Shown: positions 1 to 7,896, counted from the stretch's first letter. The stretch is 14,377 nt of DNA from DRTC01 sp964521025 (GCA_964521025.1 CAZFPK010000074.1:1-14377), one strand, 5' to 3'. Program-made: numbers and translations. Notes: generated from the letters alone by a model not told the origin.

Positions 1-118
1 ATTTTGACTTAATTACTTATTACATAAACAATTAAGACAAGTCGGAAAGATTAGTTATACGATTGTTGTCGATAAATAACAGTTCTTCGGAAAGATCTTT
101 AATAAAAAAATTCTAAAA
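1..118. other. AT-rich edge with TTCGGAAAG boxes
   Basis: No gene is seen. CTTAATT (8-14) and AATTAAG (30-36) form a short inverted repeat. GTCGGAAAGAT (41-51) and TTCGGAAAGAT (86-96) are direct near-repeats 45 bases apart, of the same family as the boxes at 7626-7700 and 8364-8414. AAAGATCTTT (91-100) is a palindrome. No convincing terminator for the DUF512 gene is present. Confidence 0.45.
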
Positions 119-1372
119 TCATAAAATCCATTTCCAATCGGAAAATTGTTCGTTCACAATCAAAAGTTTTCCATTGAATTTTTTTACCATATTCTTTCGT
201 TGGAGATTATCCAGAGTAAATCCTTCGGTATTAAAAATATTACTGCTCACAACCGGAATTTCATTTTCATTTAACTCTGTTTGAGAAATAATATCCCGAG
301 CAGAAAGCAAACCGGAAACAGTAATCGATTCCCCAAAAAAATGATTGCTGATCTTTTGTACTCGGATTTTATTTTTTAACTCATTATTGATTTCATCAGC
401 AATTTTATTTATATATTTTTCAGCCAGGATTCCGGTTATAAATACAAAATCATTTTGATATTTTTCAATTTCCCTTATGAATTTACTTTTCTTGATTTTC
501 CAATTTTCCAGAAGAAATCTGATCATTCCAATTCCATTTTCCAATTGTGGAAATTCATCATAAAAATCTATATCGGGGATTTCTTCATTGGCAAGCATAT
601 AAACCTCATCCGAACAATATGTTTTCGGATATTTTCGGGAAATTTCTAATATCTCTTTTGCTTGTTTGGAATTTACAGTTTCCAATTTTGGTAGTGATTT
701 CCTGAATTTTGTCAAGCCAACCGGAACAATTCCAATGGATGCTGTTTTTAATTCATTTAAAGTCAAATCTTTAAGAGTTCTTTCCAGTTTGCTCCTGTCA
801 TTCCATTTTGGGACAACCACGATTTGAGTATGAAGTTCAATATTATTCATTGATAGGAATCTCAATTTTTCTAAAATGTTGAATTTTTTTTTATAACGCA
901 GCATTTTTTGATGAAGAATCGGATTTGTCGTATGAACGGAGATGTAAAGCGGAGATAATCTTTGTTCGATGATTTTTTGATAATCTTTTTTGGTCAGGTT
1001 GGTCAGTGTGATGAAATTCCCGTAAATAAAAGAAAACCTGTAATCTCCATCTTTTAAATATAATGGTTTTCGCAAACCAGCTTTCATTTGATGAACAAAA
1101 CAAAAAATACAATTATTGATACAACTTCGACATTTTGGTTGTTCGACTTCGATCCCGAGCGTAGTTTTCAAATCCCGGAGAATTGTTATTTTCCTTGTTT
1201 TTCCATTTCTTTTCAATATTTCAAAGTGAAGAATTTCATCTGCATTATAGAATTGAAAATCGAGAATATCGTGGATTGGATGGTTATTGATTTTTATGAT
1301 CTTGTCTGTTTTCTGAAAATTGTGTTGTTGTGCTGAACTGTTCTTTTGGATGGAGGTAATTTGAAGCGACAT
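119..1372 (-). CDS. PDZ / radical SAM / DUF512 family protein
   Basis: This is a conserved iron-sulfur protein of the DUF512 family, whose reaction is not known. Residues about 5-70 look like a PDZ-type domain. Next comes CRSCINNCIFCF, in which C84, C88 and C91 give the radical-SAM CxxxCxxC spacing for a 4Fe-4S cluster, with one extra cysteine at 81. The following stretch (LYLKDGDYRFSFIYGNFITLTNL, then RLSPLYISVHTTNP) is typical of this family, and the last ~200 residues match the DUF512 region. The length of 417 residues is normal for the family. I chose the ATG at 1372 because the product then begins MSLQITSI, directly at the PDZ fold. In-frame ATGs at 1381 and 1408 exist, but none of the starts has a strong Shine-Dalgarno sequence. 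A terminator-like hairpin at 1413-1448 separates it from the upstream gene, so it may have its own promoter. Family assignment is firm; function is unknown. Confidence 0.88.
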   Translation of the reverse strand: MSLQITSIQKNSSAQQHNFQKTDKIIKINNHPIHDILDFQFYNADEILHFEILKRNGKTRKITILRDLKTTLGIEVEQPKCRSCINNCIFCFVHQMKAGLRKPLYLKDGDYRFSFIYGNFITLTNLTKKDYQKIIEQRLSPLYISVHTTNPILHQKMLRYKKKFNILEKLRFLSMNNIELHTQIVVVPKWNDRSKLERTLKDLTLNELKTASIGIVPVGLTKFRKSLPKLETVNSKQAKEILEISRKYPKTYCSDEVYMLANEEIPDIDFYDEFPQLENGIGMIRFLLENWKIKKSKFIREIEKYQNDFVFITGILAEKYINKIADEINNELKNKIRVQKISNHFFGESITVSGLLSARDIISQTELNENEIPVVSSNIFNTEGFTLDNLQRKNMVKKFNGKLLIVNEQFSDWKWIL

Positions 1373-1412
1373 TTTTCTCATTGAAATAAACTGTAAAAAC
1401 GGAAACAAACAG

Positions 1413-1448
1413 AAAAACTTAACAAATTTCCTCGAATTTGTGAAGTTT
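1413..1448 (-). terminator. Hairpin with U-tract between two minus-strand genes
   Basis: On the minus strand AAACTTCACAAATT pairs with AATTTGTTAAGTTT (one C/T mismatch), about 14 bp around a short loop, followed by a run of T. It lies just after the stop of the secreted protein gene (1470-2276) and before the DUF512 gene, where a rho-independent terminator is expected. The plus strand also ends in a T-rich run, so it could work in both directions. The same arm sequence recurs at 2357-2394. Confidence 0.6.
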
Positions 1449-1469
1449 CTTTTTCATCCAGGAAATAAC

Positions 1470-2276
1470 TCAATTAATGATCAAACTTTTATCGATGAGA
1501 ATTTCATCAGCGGTTTCCAGCTTATAAAAATAAATTCCGCTGGGACAGGGTTTTGAATTTTCATCCAGGCCATTCCAGAAAATAGTATTCTCTCCTTTTG
1601 GAAGAAATTGGAAATCAATCAGGTTTTTCACTAATTGTCCCTTTGCATTGTAAATGTTTAAGCTTGCTTTTTGAGTAGAACCGAGATCGAATTTGATCGT
1701 TGTTCCGGAATTTGTTCGGTTTGGTGAAAACGGATTCGGATAATTAAAAATAGAATTTTTCCGGATTGGAGTAAATGGTTCATCGACTGCATTCTGCGGA
1801 TTCCCGGAACGGTAAATATATGAAACATCATAAGTATAAGATGACAGATTGTACCTGGAAATCACGAAAATCCTTTCATTTCCTAAATAACCGAAACTAA
1901 AACAATAATACCAGTAAGAGGAAGTTCCTGTATATTGAAGTTGAATTTGAGTAGTTGAAATATCTTTCAAAAAAACAGAGTAATTACCATTATCATTAGC
2001 CTGGTATAAAACCTCGATATTATTATCAGTATCAAAATCACGAGCAGCTCCGTAAATCCATTGCACGGAATTTTGATGTGCTCCCAGATTGAAGGTCGTA
2101 ACCGGATCAAAATCTTCTTCATAAATTTGAAATTGATCGTTATCTTTGACTATCAACCATTTCTCATCAGGTGATGATTGGACAAAATATGATTGCCCCT
2201 CTGCTGTTATTTCCAGCTGTTGGGAAATAAGAAAGAAAGAAAAAATAATTAACAAAAAAAAGATAGAATGTTTCAT
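1470..2276 (-). CDS. Secreted protein with C-terminal FlgD-like / type IX sorting domain
   Basis: An exported protein of 268 residues. Residues 1-20 form a Sec signal peptide (MKHS followed by a long run of I, F and L). The middle (about 25-170) is rich in aromatic and polar residues and may form beta-sheet or propeller-like repeats (for example SPDEKWLIVKDNDQFQIYEED); I do not recognise it as a named family. The last ~90 residues begin with YPNPFSPNRT and run through TIKFDL, LNIYNAKGQLVKNL, NTIFWNGLDENSKPCPSGIYFYKL. This is the FlgD-like Ig fold used as a type IX secretion C-terminal signal in FCB bacteria. The start is the ATG at 2276, which has GAGG at a proper distance; an in-frame TTG at 2288 overlaps that ribosome site and is unlikely. 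It probably acts at the cell surface or outside the cell, with unknown substrate. Confidence 0.85.
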   Translation of the reverse strand: MKHSIFFLLIIFSFFLISQQLEITAEGQSYFVQSSPDEKWLIVKDNDQFQIYEEDFDPVTTFNLGAHQNSVQWIYGAARDFDTDNNIEVLYQANDNGNYSVFLKDISTTQIQLQYTGTSSYWYYCFSFGYLGNERIFVISRYNLSSYTYDVSYIYRSGNPQNAVDEPFTPIRKNSIFNYPNPFSPNRTNSGTTIKFDLGSTQKASLNIYNAKGQLVKNLIDFQFLPKGENTIFWNGLDENSKPCPSGIYFYKLETADEILIDKSLIIN

Positions 2277-2295
2277 TATATTCCTCAAAAAATAA

Positions 2296-2337
2296 TTAGA
2301 GTGTAATAATTTAACATTTTTTTTTATGATACTCTAA
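2296..2337. repeat. Inverted repeat upstream of the secreted protein gene
   Basis: TTAGAGT (2296-2302) and ACTCTAA (2331-2337) form a 7-bp inverted repeat around a 28-base AT-rich spacer, about 20 bases upstream of the start at 2276. It could be an operator-like site or the stem of a leader hairpin. Nothing else supports a role. Confidence 0.3.
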
Positions 2338-2356
2338 TAAAATCCGAATTAAGATT

Positions 2357-2394
2357 GAAAACTTCACAAATTTTTGAAAATTTGGTAAGTTTTC
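2357..2394 (-). terminator. Hairpin after the TPR protein gene
   Basis: GAAAACTT and AAGTTTTC close a long imperfect hairpin whose inner arms are AAATTTT and AAAATTT. It starts six bases past the stop of the TPR gene, where a terminator is expected. The T-run is mostly inside the stem, so it is not a textbook terminator. Its arms share AACTTCACAAATT with the hairpin at 1413-1448, which suggests a repeat family. Confidence 0.5.
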
Positions 2395-2399
2395 AAAAA

Positions 2400-3350
2400 T
2401 CACTCACTCAATTCTTTCAACCTTGCCAATCGTTCCGGTTCATTTTGCTGCAGCCAGGGATCTTTACCAAGATATTCAAAAGCAAGAGCGAAATATTTTT
2501 TCGCATCTTCTTTTTGTTCTTTCAGGAGATAAATCTCACCGAGTTCCTCGAAAACATATCCGTCCTGTGCGAGCTGTTTTTCCTCGAACTCTTTTTTAAG
2601 AGCAAGCTGTATTCCCAGGGCTTCATCCAATTTATTCAAGGCTCGATAAACTTTAGCGATCGACCATTTGGCGATCCTGATATAGCGTTCATTTTCAGAT
2701 TTTTCATTAAGTTCAAGACATTTTTGGAAACATTCGACGGATTTTTCATATTCTCCGAGATCGTAATAAGTCCAACCGATATTATTATAAAGCGGTTCGA
2801 TCCAGCCTTTGGTACGTTTATCATCAGTTTTTTCACAAATTTCGAGAGCTTTCAGGTTCCAATCCAGCTGCTTTTCCGGGGGATCGACAATTCCCAGCAT
2901 GTGAATGGCATCGACAGTAAAATGGTCAAGTTTATTTTCCAGTCCGTAATTATAAGCATCCATAAAATATGTTCCGGATTTTTCCGGAAATCCGGATGAA
3001 CGAAAAACTCTTCCTCTTTCCAGTAAATACCTGATTCTGGCAGTTTTTGTCTCTGCAGTTAACAGTGAATCTATTTTATCGAGTGTTTTGTGAGCATCCT
3101 CAAATTTTCTCTGTAAACCTTGTGTTCGTGCGATTTGCGTTTGTAATTGCAGGTAATAATCCGTATCTCCTGACTTTTTGATTTCAGGAAGTAATGCTCT
3201 GAATTTCATTTCCGTAGAATCCGGATGCTGGTAATCCCAGAGAATATCGAAATTGGGAAGTTCCGGCTCTGCAGGTTTTTCTGTTTTCTGTTCGGCATAT
3301 CCGCTGAAAATCAAAATTACAGTTACTATTACTATAGTGATTTTCTTCAT
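2400..3350 (-). CDS. Exported TPR-repeat protein
   Basis: A 316-residue protein with an N-terminal signal sequence (MKKITIVIVTVILIFSGYA, no lipobox cysteine), so probably periplasmic or envelope associated. The rest is helical. TPR motifs are clearest at about residues 186-219 (YNNIGWTYYDLGEYEKSVECF), 227-260 (SIAKVYRALNKLDEALGI) and 264-297 (FEELGEIYLLKEQKEDAKKYF), with weaker ones earlier (GLQRKFEDAHKTLDKI near 78-93). TPRs act as protein-binding scaffolds. The ATG overlaps the stop of the upstream slipin gene as ATGA, with AGAGGAAA at good spacing inside the slipin gene, so the two are probably translationally coupled. I infer that it works with the slipin at the membrane. No enzymatic domain is visible. 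Confidence 0.85.
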   Translation of the reverse strand: MKKITIVIVTVILIFSGYAEQKTEKPAEPELPNFDILWDYQHPDSTEMKFRALLPEIKKSGDTDYYLQLQTQIARTQGLQRKFEDAHKTLDKIDSLLTAETKTARIRYLLERGRVFRSSGFPEKSGTYFMDAYNYGLENKLDHFTVDAIHMLGIVDPPEKQLDWNLKALEICEKTDDKRTKGWIEPLYNNIGWTYYDLGEYEKSVECFQKCLELNEKSENERYIRIAKWSIAKVYRALNKLDEALGIQLALKKEFEEKQLAQDGYVFEELGEIYLLKEQKEDAKKYFALAFEYLGKDPWLQQNEPERLARLKELSE

Positions 3351-4114
3351 TTGTGATTTTCCTCTTTATTCAAAAACGCTTTCATCAAATTTATCGGTAC
3401 CGGGAAAACGATGGTCGAATTTTTCTCGGTCGAGATTTCCGTCAGAGTTTGCAAGAATCTCAATTGGATGGAAGCAGTATTTTTGCTAAGAACATCGGCT
3501 GCTTCCGCCAGTTTTGCCGAAGCTTGAAACTCGCCTTCAGCATGAATAACTTTCGCTCTCCGTTCCCGTTCTGCTTCCGCCTGTTTTGCCATTGCTCGCT
3601 GCATTGTTGCCGGCAATTCCACATCTTTGACCTCGACGACACTGACTTTTATTCCCCAGGGATCGGTCTGTTCATCGATGACCTGCTGCAATTCCCGGCT
3701 GATCTTATCTCTTTGGGAAAGCAGTTCGTCCAATTCTGATTTTCCTAAAATATTCCTGAGTGTTGTTTGGGCGATCTGGGAAGTTGCTGTCTTATAATTC
3801 TCGATCTTGATGATTGCATCTTCCGGATTGACAACTTTAAAGTAAACCACCGCATTTACCTTTACCGGGACATTATCTCTGGTAATGATGTCCTGCGGCG
3901 GAACATCTAAAGTTACGGTTCTCAATTCGACTTTGACCATTTTATCGATGAATGGAATGAGGATAATTAAACCCGGACCTCTAACTTTCTGAAATTTTCC
4001 CAGACGAAAGACAACTGCTCTTTCGTATTCCCTGATAATTTTAATCGCTTTTATCAGAAGCAGTAAAAGAATTATTCCAATTATGTTATAAGTATTAAAA
4101 ACACTGAATCCCAT
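3347..4114 (-). CDS. Slipin (stomatin / SPFH-band 7 family) membrane protein
   Basis: A 255-residue stomatin-type protein. Residues about 9-24 form one hydrophobic segment (YNIIGIILLLLLIKAI) that anchors it in the inner membrane. The SPFH domain follows, with family hallmarks REYERAVVFRLGKF, GPGLIILIPFID, LDVPPQDIITRDNVPV and LRNILGKSELDELLSQRD. Residues about 180-215 (AEAERERRAKVIHAEGE) form the conserved Ala/Glu-rich coiled coil, and the C-terminus is short and hydrophobic. Such proteins form ring-like oligomers in membrane microdomains and are thought to scaffold or regulate proteases and channels. AGAGGAGGAAAAATG gives a strong ribosome site and a clear start. The usual NfeD-type partner is absent; its place downstream is taken by an exported TPR protein. 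Confidence 0.94.
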   Translation of the reverse strand: MGFSVFNTYNIIGIILLLLLIKAIKIIREYERAVVFRLGKFQKVRGPGLIILIPFIDKMVKVELRTVTLDVPPQDIITRDNVPVKVNAVVYFKVVNPEDAIIKIENYKTATSQIAQTTLRNILGKSELDELLSQRDKISRELQQVIDEQTDPWGIKVSVVEVKDVELPATMQRAMAKQAEAERERRAKVIHAEGEFQASAKLAEAADVLSKNTASIQLRFLQTLTEISTEKNSTIVFPVPINLMKAFLNKEENHK

Positions 4115-4220
4115 TTTTCCTCCTCTTTTTCAAATATTGGAAAACAATTTACCAAATATTTTTAAGGAAATATCTGGCAAGGATTTTCATATTGAAGATG
4201 ATAGAAAAAGATGATAGGTG

Positions 4221-4259
4221 ATAAAAAACAAGCGTCATTCTGTCGGAACAACGCTTGTT
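4221..4259 (-). terminator. Rho-independent terminator of the Fn3/barrel operon
   Basis: AACAAGCGT (4227-4235) and ACGCTTGTT (4251-4259) form a 9-bp stem with a 15-base loop. On the minus strand the stem ends in CTTGTTTTTTAT, a six-T run. It lies about 45 bases past the stop of the barrel protein gene and before the slipin gene, so it ends the operon. Confidence 0.8.
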
Positions 4260-4274
4260 ATATTTAGTTACTAC

Positions 4275-4297
4275 TCGACTCTTTGCTTTCGAGTCGA
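4275..4297. repeat. Short hairpin just past the barrel gene stop
   Basis: TCGACTC (4275-4281) and GAGTCGA (4291-4297) form a perfect 7-bp stem with a 9-base loop, five bases past the stop at 4302. There is no T-run behind it. It may protect the 3' end of the transcript or support the terminator further on. Confidence 0.45.
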
Positions 4298-4301
4298 ATG
4301 A

Positions 4302-6035
4302 TCACGGCAACAATAAAGTAAACGACACTTTCAATCCCTGGACAAAATCCTGCAGGGTAGCATAATCGGTTTCTAGGAATCCCAGCAGATCGATCTGCAA
4401 TTTTGAGGTCGGTTTGAATCCAAGTCCATAGAAATAATCGGTATTACTGGTTGTTGTTTTTGTATGTTCGCTGGTCGAATCATAGAAATTATCATTGATC
4501 ACAACATTTTCCGTTCCGTCTCCGAATTCAGTAATTGTAGTCAAAGGTTCGGAATCGGTTATCTGCATGGCATCATTAACGGTCGTGTAAACATTTCTGA
4601 AAATCGCCCCGAATCTCATATCCCATTTTTTGTTATGTGTGAAATTATATTCGATCCCAACCGGGAATGTCAGAACTGTATTGAAAGTTTCAAAAGTCCT
4701 GTCTGCAGTTAAAGAGAATGTTTCGGTAATGGTAAAATCATTAGCATCATCGACTCCATCGGTTTCTTCATAATCTTCGATATCTTCCTGTGCATCATAA
4801 AAATCGGTTTCTCTTTTGGATGAATCATAATCCAGGCGACCGCCGATCCCAATGAATATTCTTTCATCGAGAGGAATATTGACAATTCCTCCGCAAGAAT
4901 ATCCAAATCTTTTATCAGTTCCTTTATCGGTTTGGTAATTGTTTTCCGTAATAATTCTGGTAAAATCAACACCGAGAGTATCATCTCCGTCGAATTCGGT
5001 TTCTATGCTGCGGTGATAATTCTTGTTATAAAAGTCATAATCATAAGAACCGAAATTTATGCCAGCTCCAAATCTGCAGAAACCATCGTTTTTCCTTTCC
5101 TGAGCCTGCTTGAATGTTTTCCTGATCGAACCTCCGAATCCAAAGGTATTACCGCTTTCATTATCAAAACCGGTAACAACATCTTGTTCGAATAAGGAAT
5201 CCTCGAAATCGGTAATTTCAGGATCGAAGAACTCTAATCCGGTATTTTCTTTGTCGGTAGTATCAAATAATAATTCTTCGGAAGTGAATTGCAGGTCTCC
5301 TCGCACTTCGTAACCTTTAATATCCGGGAACAAAACAGATGCGGTTATTTCCGTTATTGAATTTTCTGTTTCCATATCATTATCTATTAAATCCGTCTGC
5401 ACCTGATCATTATAATCTTCTTCTATCCTGTAATTCTCGAAATTAAGACTATAATCATCGTATATATTCCAATCCATTTCATTGATCGCGATCCTGAGTC
5501 CGCCGATGATATTACCGAAATCGTATGTATTGTTGAAGATAAACTCCTTCATGCAGGTTTCCGTGAAATCAGATTCTTCTTGCGAAATCCTTCTGGTTAG
5601 GTCATAAATGCCGTCTTGATCCGTATCTTCATAAGAGGTAAATTCATCCATCAAAGTTCCGTTTCCCCATATATCGTTAAAACCATCGAGATCAGAATCA
5701 AGTGATACTGGATTGGAAGTTTCCGTATTTTGAAACTGGATCAGGAAGGCAGACCAGAGGTTCTTCAAAAAAGGACATTGGGTCGAGTAACCGACCAGGA
5801 AAGCATCATCGGAGATGTTATCGAAGAGCTGTTCATTTCCGGAAGTCAGGTTACTTAAATTAGTATAAAGCCTGCTTCCCTTCACGAATTTCAATTCGAT
5901 CGGATCATAGATAAGATCGAGATCGTCATTAATCACAGAACCTAATGCTCTGCTTCGGAAAGAAAGATTTTGGGGATTCAAGGAAACTGTAAACCCAATT
6001 AAAAGAATTATTGAAAAGATTATTATTTTTTTCAT
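4302..6035 (-). CDS. Exported protein, probable outer-membrane beta-barrel
   Basis: I do not recognise a named family. The protein has 577 residues with an N-terminal signal (KKIIIFSIILLIGFTVSL) and no lipobox. The body alternates short polar and aromatic stretches in a beta-strand pattern (for example FGAGINFGSYDYDFYNKNYH, MRFGAIFRNVYTTVNDA) and ends with amphipathic strands (LQIDLLGFLETDY, LKVSFTLLLP) that resemble barrel termini. It is very acidic. Two DxDxDG-type motifs, DSDLDGFND (about 113-121) and DTDQDGIYD (about 137-145), look like calcium sites of the thrombospondin type 3 kind. The start is the second of two adjacent ATGs, six bases after AGGAG; the first (6038) is also possible. 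The ribosome site directly follows the stop of the Fn3 lipoprotein gene, so both are in one operon and probably serve the outer membrane together. Confidence 0.72.
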   Translation of the reverse strand: MKKIIIFSIILLIGFTVSLNPQNLSFRSRALGSVINDDLDLIYDPIELKFVKGSRLYTNLSNLTSGNEQLFDNISDDAFLVGYSTQCPFLKNLWSAFLIQFQNTETSNPVSLDSDLDGFNDIWGNGTLMDEFTSYEDTDQDGIYDLTRRISQEESDFTETCMKEFIFNNTYDFGNIIGGLRIAINEMDWNIYDDYSLNFENYRIEEDYNDQVQTDLIDNDMETENSITEITASVLFPDIKGYEVRGDLQFTSEELLFDTTDKENTGLEFFDPEITDFEDSLFEQDVVTGFDNESGNTFGFGGSIRKTFKQAQERKNDGFCRFGAGINFGSYDYDFYNKNYHRSIETEFDGDDTLGVDFTRIITENNYQTDKGTDKRFGYSCGGIVNIPLDERIFIGIGGRLDYDSSKRETDFYDAQEDIEDYEETDGVDDANDFTITETFSLTADRTFETFNTVLTFPVGIEYNFTHNKKWDMRFGAIFRNVYTTVNDAMQITDSEPLTTITEFGDGTENVVINDNFYDSTSEHTKTTTSNTDYFYGLGFKPTSKLQIDLLGFLETDYATLQDFVQGLKVSFTLLLP

Positions 6036-6047
6036 CATAGACTCCTT

Positions 6048-7403
6048 TTAATAAAAGAAAATATCATAATTACCGGATGTGTTATTAAGATCATAAACTT
6101 CGGCGATGAAAATATTTCCATCTGCTATATTGTAGAAATAGTCATTTAATCCAGTTCCATTAGTATTAAAATCACCGAGAAAAACACCATTTTCATCCCA
6201 TACTCTAATTGCTAAATCCATTGATACGGAATTGTTGTAAATTTCAACATCCAGATCACTTCCATTACTCGTCCATTCAAAAATGTCTGTTTCACCTGAA
6301 TAGTCAATAGACAGACTCATCCAGGTGTTTCCATTGATAAAATATTCCGGATCGGGAACAAATGCAGGTTCGTCAATAATGACGGATGCTTCGTTGGAAT
6401 AAGCAGTATATTGCGGATCTTCATTGGGATTATAAGCCCTGACTTTGTAATAGATAGTATCTCCGATTCCATAAGCTGTCGTGTCGTCATCGGTATATTC
6501 GATAGTGTTATAATCGAGAATTAGAGTTAGAACTTCGTAATCAGAGCTGTTGATTTTCCGCTCGATCTCAAATCCTGTTTCTAAATTTGAATTATCTGTC
6601 CAATTAAGTAAAACTGCAATTGTTTCGGCTTCCTGAGCGAGATTCAAATTACTCGGAGCATTAAAAACAAGGTCTGTAAATGAAAAAGGAGCACTCCCAA
6701 CAATTGGAGTATCTTCTTCCCAATCCCCAAACGCATAAATTCTGAACAAATATTCTGCAGTTGTTGGAAGATCATTAAAAAACAGGTTTGTAACATCCTG
6801 CTCTAAAGTAAAAGAATCAATGGTAACATATTCTCGTAAAGTAAGTAGAGTATCAACATAAACCTTGAAACCGGATTCCGACTCTGTGTTATCGTTCCAG
6901 GCTAACTCGATTGCGGTTGTTGTAAATCCGTTAATCGTGAAATTATCCGGTGCCTGCCAGAGCGGTGTTTTAATTTCGATATTTTCCGTTTGGGACATTC
7001 CATTATCAGTAAATGTTGCGACTTTATAGACATAATACTGATCTTGTACTAATGTGGAATCAACGATTGCAGTGCTGTCCCGATCATTATAAACCTGTAG
7101 AAGAACAAATGGCGGGTCATCCTCGAGTTGACCGATTGCCTTATAGACCTTGTAATAAGCGAAATCTCCGTCATTACTTTCAGTCCATTCCAGGAATATC
7201 CTGTCAGTTTGGATATTCCCATTGTAATAGCCGATAGAAAAATCCGTTCCATCGGTTAGATCTGCCGTATTGATCCCTGGATTTGAACCCGGTAAATTCA
7301 GTTCCAGTTGTCGGATATCGATTGGTGATTTTTCTATGCATGACCACGAAAATAAACCAATTATTAAGATCATCGGCATCAATAAAACTTTCATTACTTT
7401 CAT
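6048..7403 (-). CDS. Fibronectin type III repeat lipoprotein
   Basis: A 451-residue exported protein. The N-terminus MKVMKVLLMPMILIIGLFSW precedes S-C22, a plausible though imperfect lipoprotein cleavage site (the residue at -2 is Trp). About three Fn3-type domains follow: ~65-147 (IFLEWTESNDGDFAYYKVYKA), ~151-242 (IELAWNDNTESESGFKVYVD) and ~249-344 (VLLNWTDNSNLETGFEIERK ... TIYYKVRAYN). The last ~100 residues (DIFEWTSNGSDLDVEIYNN, SGNYDIFFY) resemble a pre-peptidase C-terminal type beta-sandwich. Fn3 domains bind proteins or sugars on cell surfaces. The start is the ATG at 7403, six bases after GGGGAGG; in-frame ATGs further upstream (one of them directly abutting that ribosome site) are unlikely. 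It is the first gene of an operon with the barrel-like protein, so it may be a surface-exposed or periplasmic partner of that protein. Confidence 0.82.
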   Translation of the reverse strand: MKVMKVLLMPMILIIGLFSWSCIEKSPIDIRQLELNLPGSNPGINTADLTDGTDFSIGYYNGNIQTDRIFLEWTESNDGDFAYYKVYKAIGQLEDDPPFVLLQVYNDRDSTAIVDSTLVQDQYYVYKVATFTDNGMSQTENIEIKTPLWQAPDNFTINGFTTTAIELAWNDNTESESGFKVYVDTLLTLREYVTIDSFTLEQDVTNLFFNDLPTTAEYLFRIYAFGDWEEDTPIVGSAPFSFTDLVFNAPSNLNLAQEAETIAVLLNWTDNSNLETGFEIERKINSSDYEVLTLILDYNTIEYTDDDTTAYGIGDTIYYKVRAYNPNEDPQYTAYSNEASVIIDEPAFVPDPEYFINGNTWMSLSIDYSGETDIFEWTSNGSDLDVEIYNNSVSMDLAIRVWDENGVFLGDFNTNGTGLNDYFYNIADGNIFIAEVYDLNNTSGNYDIFFY

Positions 7404-7625
7404 AAACATCCTCCCCTTTTTAATTTTCAAGTGTAAATGCGAATAAATTTTCCAAAGCTGTTTTTTGAGAAAAATTCACTGCTTAGAAATTTCAAAATAC
7501 ACTCGAATTCTTTTTTTTGGATTTCTTCATAACCTGTCAACAAATATTTTACAAAGAGCAAAGATTGGGATGAATTAAGAAAAATTATCTTCGCAGTTTT
7601 CTTCAAAGAAATACTCTAAATAAAT

Positions 7626-7700
7626 TTCGGAAAGTTTTCGGTTGAACTCGTTGAACTTGTCGAATTAGTTGAATTGGAGAATTCTCATCTCCTTTCCGAA
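7626..7700. repeat. Inverted TTCGGAAAG pair around 9-bp tandem repeats
   Basis: TTCGGAAAG (7626-7634) and its complement CTTTCCGAA (7692-7700) enclose four consecutive 9-base units: GTTGAACTC, GTTGAACTT, GTCGAATTA and GTTGAATTG (7641-7676). These are followed by the 10-base palindrome GAGAATTCTC (7677-7686). The same TTCGGAAAG box occurs at 86-94 and, as part of another inverted pair, at 8365-8373. Confidence 0.6.
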
Positions 7701-7896
7701 GTTTCCTATAAGGGTTCTGCATAATTCAATATCTAACTCACCCTCGGTCCCTCTCCCCAAAGAGAGGGATGACTATGTTGCCCCTTCTCTTTGCAAGAGA
7801 AGGGGTTAGGGGTTGAGTTAAGTAATTGGAATTTCAGATATTTCAATATAATTCTCAAAAATACCCAATTATGCAGAACTCTTAAGTTTCCTATAA
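7699..7896. mobile_element. MITE-like element with terminal inverted repeats and direct repeats
   Basis: AAGGGTTCTGCATAATT (7710-7726) and AATTATGCAGAACTCTT (7867-7883) are terminal inverted repeats matching at 16 of 17 bases. A perfect 13-bp direct repeat, AAGTTTCCTATAA, lies at 7699-7711 and 7884-7896 and looks like a target-site duplication, although it overlaps the left end by two bases. Inside is a GC-richer core (7734-7820) bounded by TAACTCA and TGAGTTA with two hairpins: TCCCTCTC/GAGAGGGA (7748-7769) and CCCCTTCTCTT/AAGAGAAGGGG (7781-7805). No ORF is present, so if mobile it depends on an enzyme encoded elsewhere. The core resembles CCCTCTCC-type palindromes that I recall from many bacterial genomes. 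Confidence 0.6.

Noticed and set aside
2355..2999. 214-residue plus-strand ORF, Phe/Ile rich
   Set aside because: It is antisense to the TPR gene, starts inside the terminator hairpin, and its composition (many F, I, S) is what the reverse of a Lys/Glu-rich helical protein gives.
3353..3739. 128-residue plus-strand ORF
   Set aside because: It is antisense to the slipin gene, whose SPFH motifs are continuous on the minus strand.
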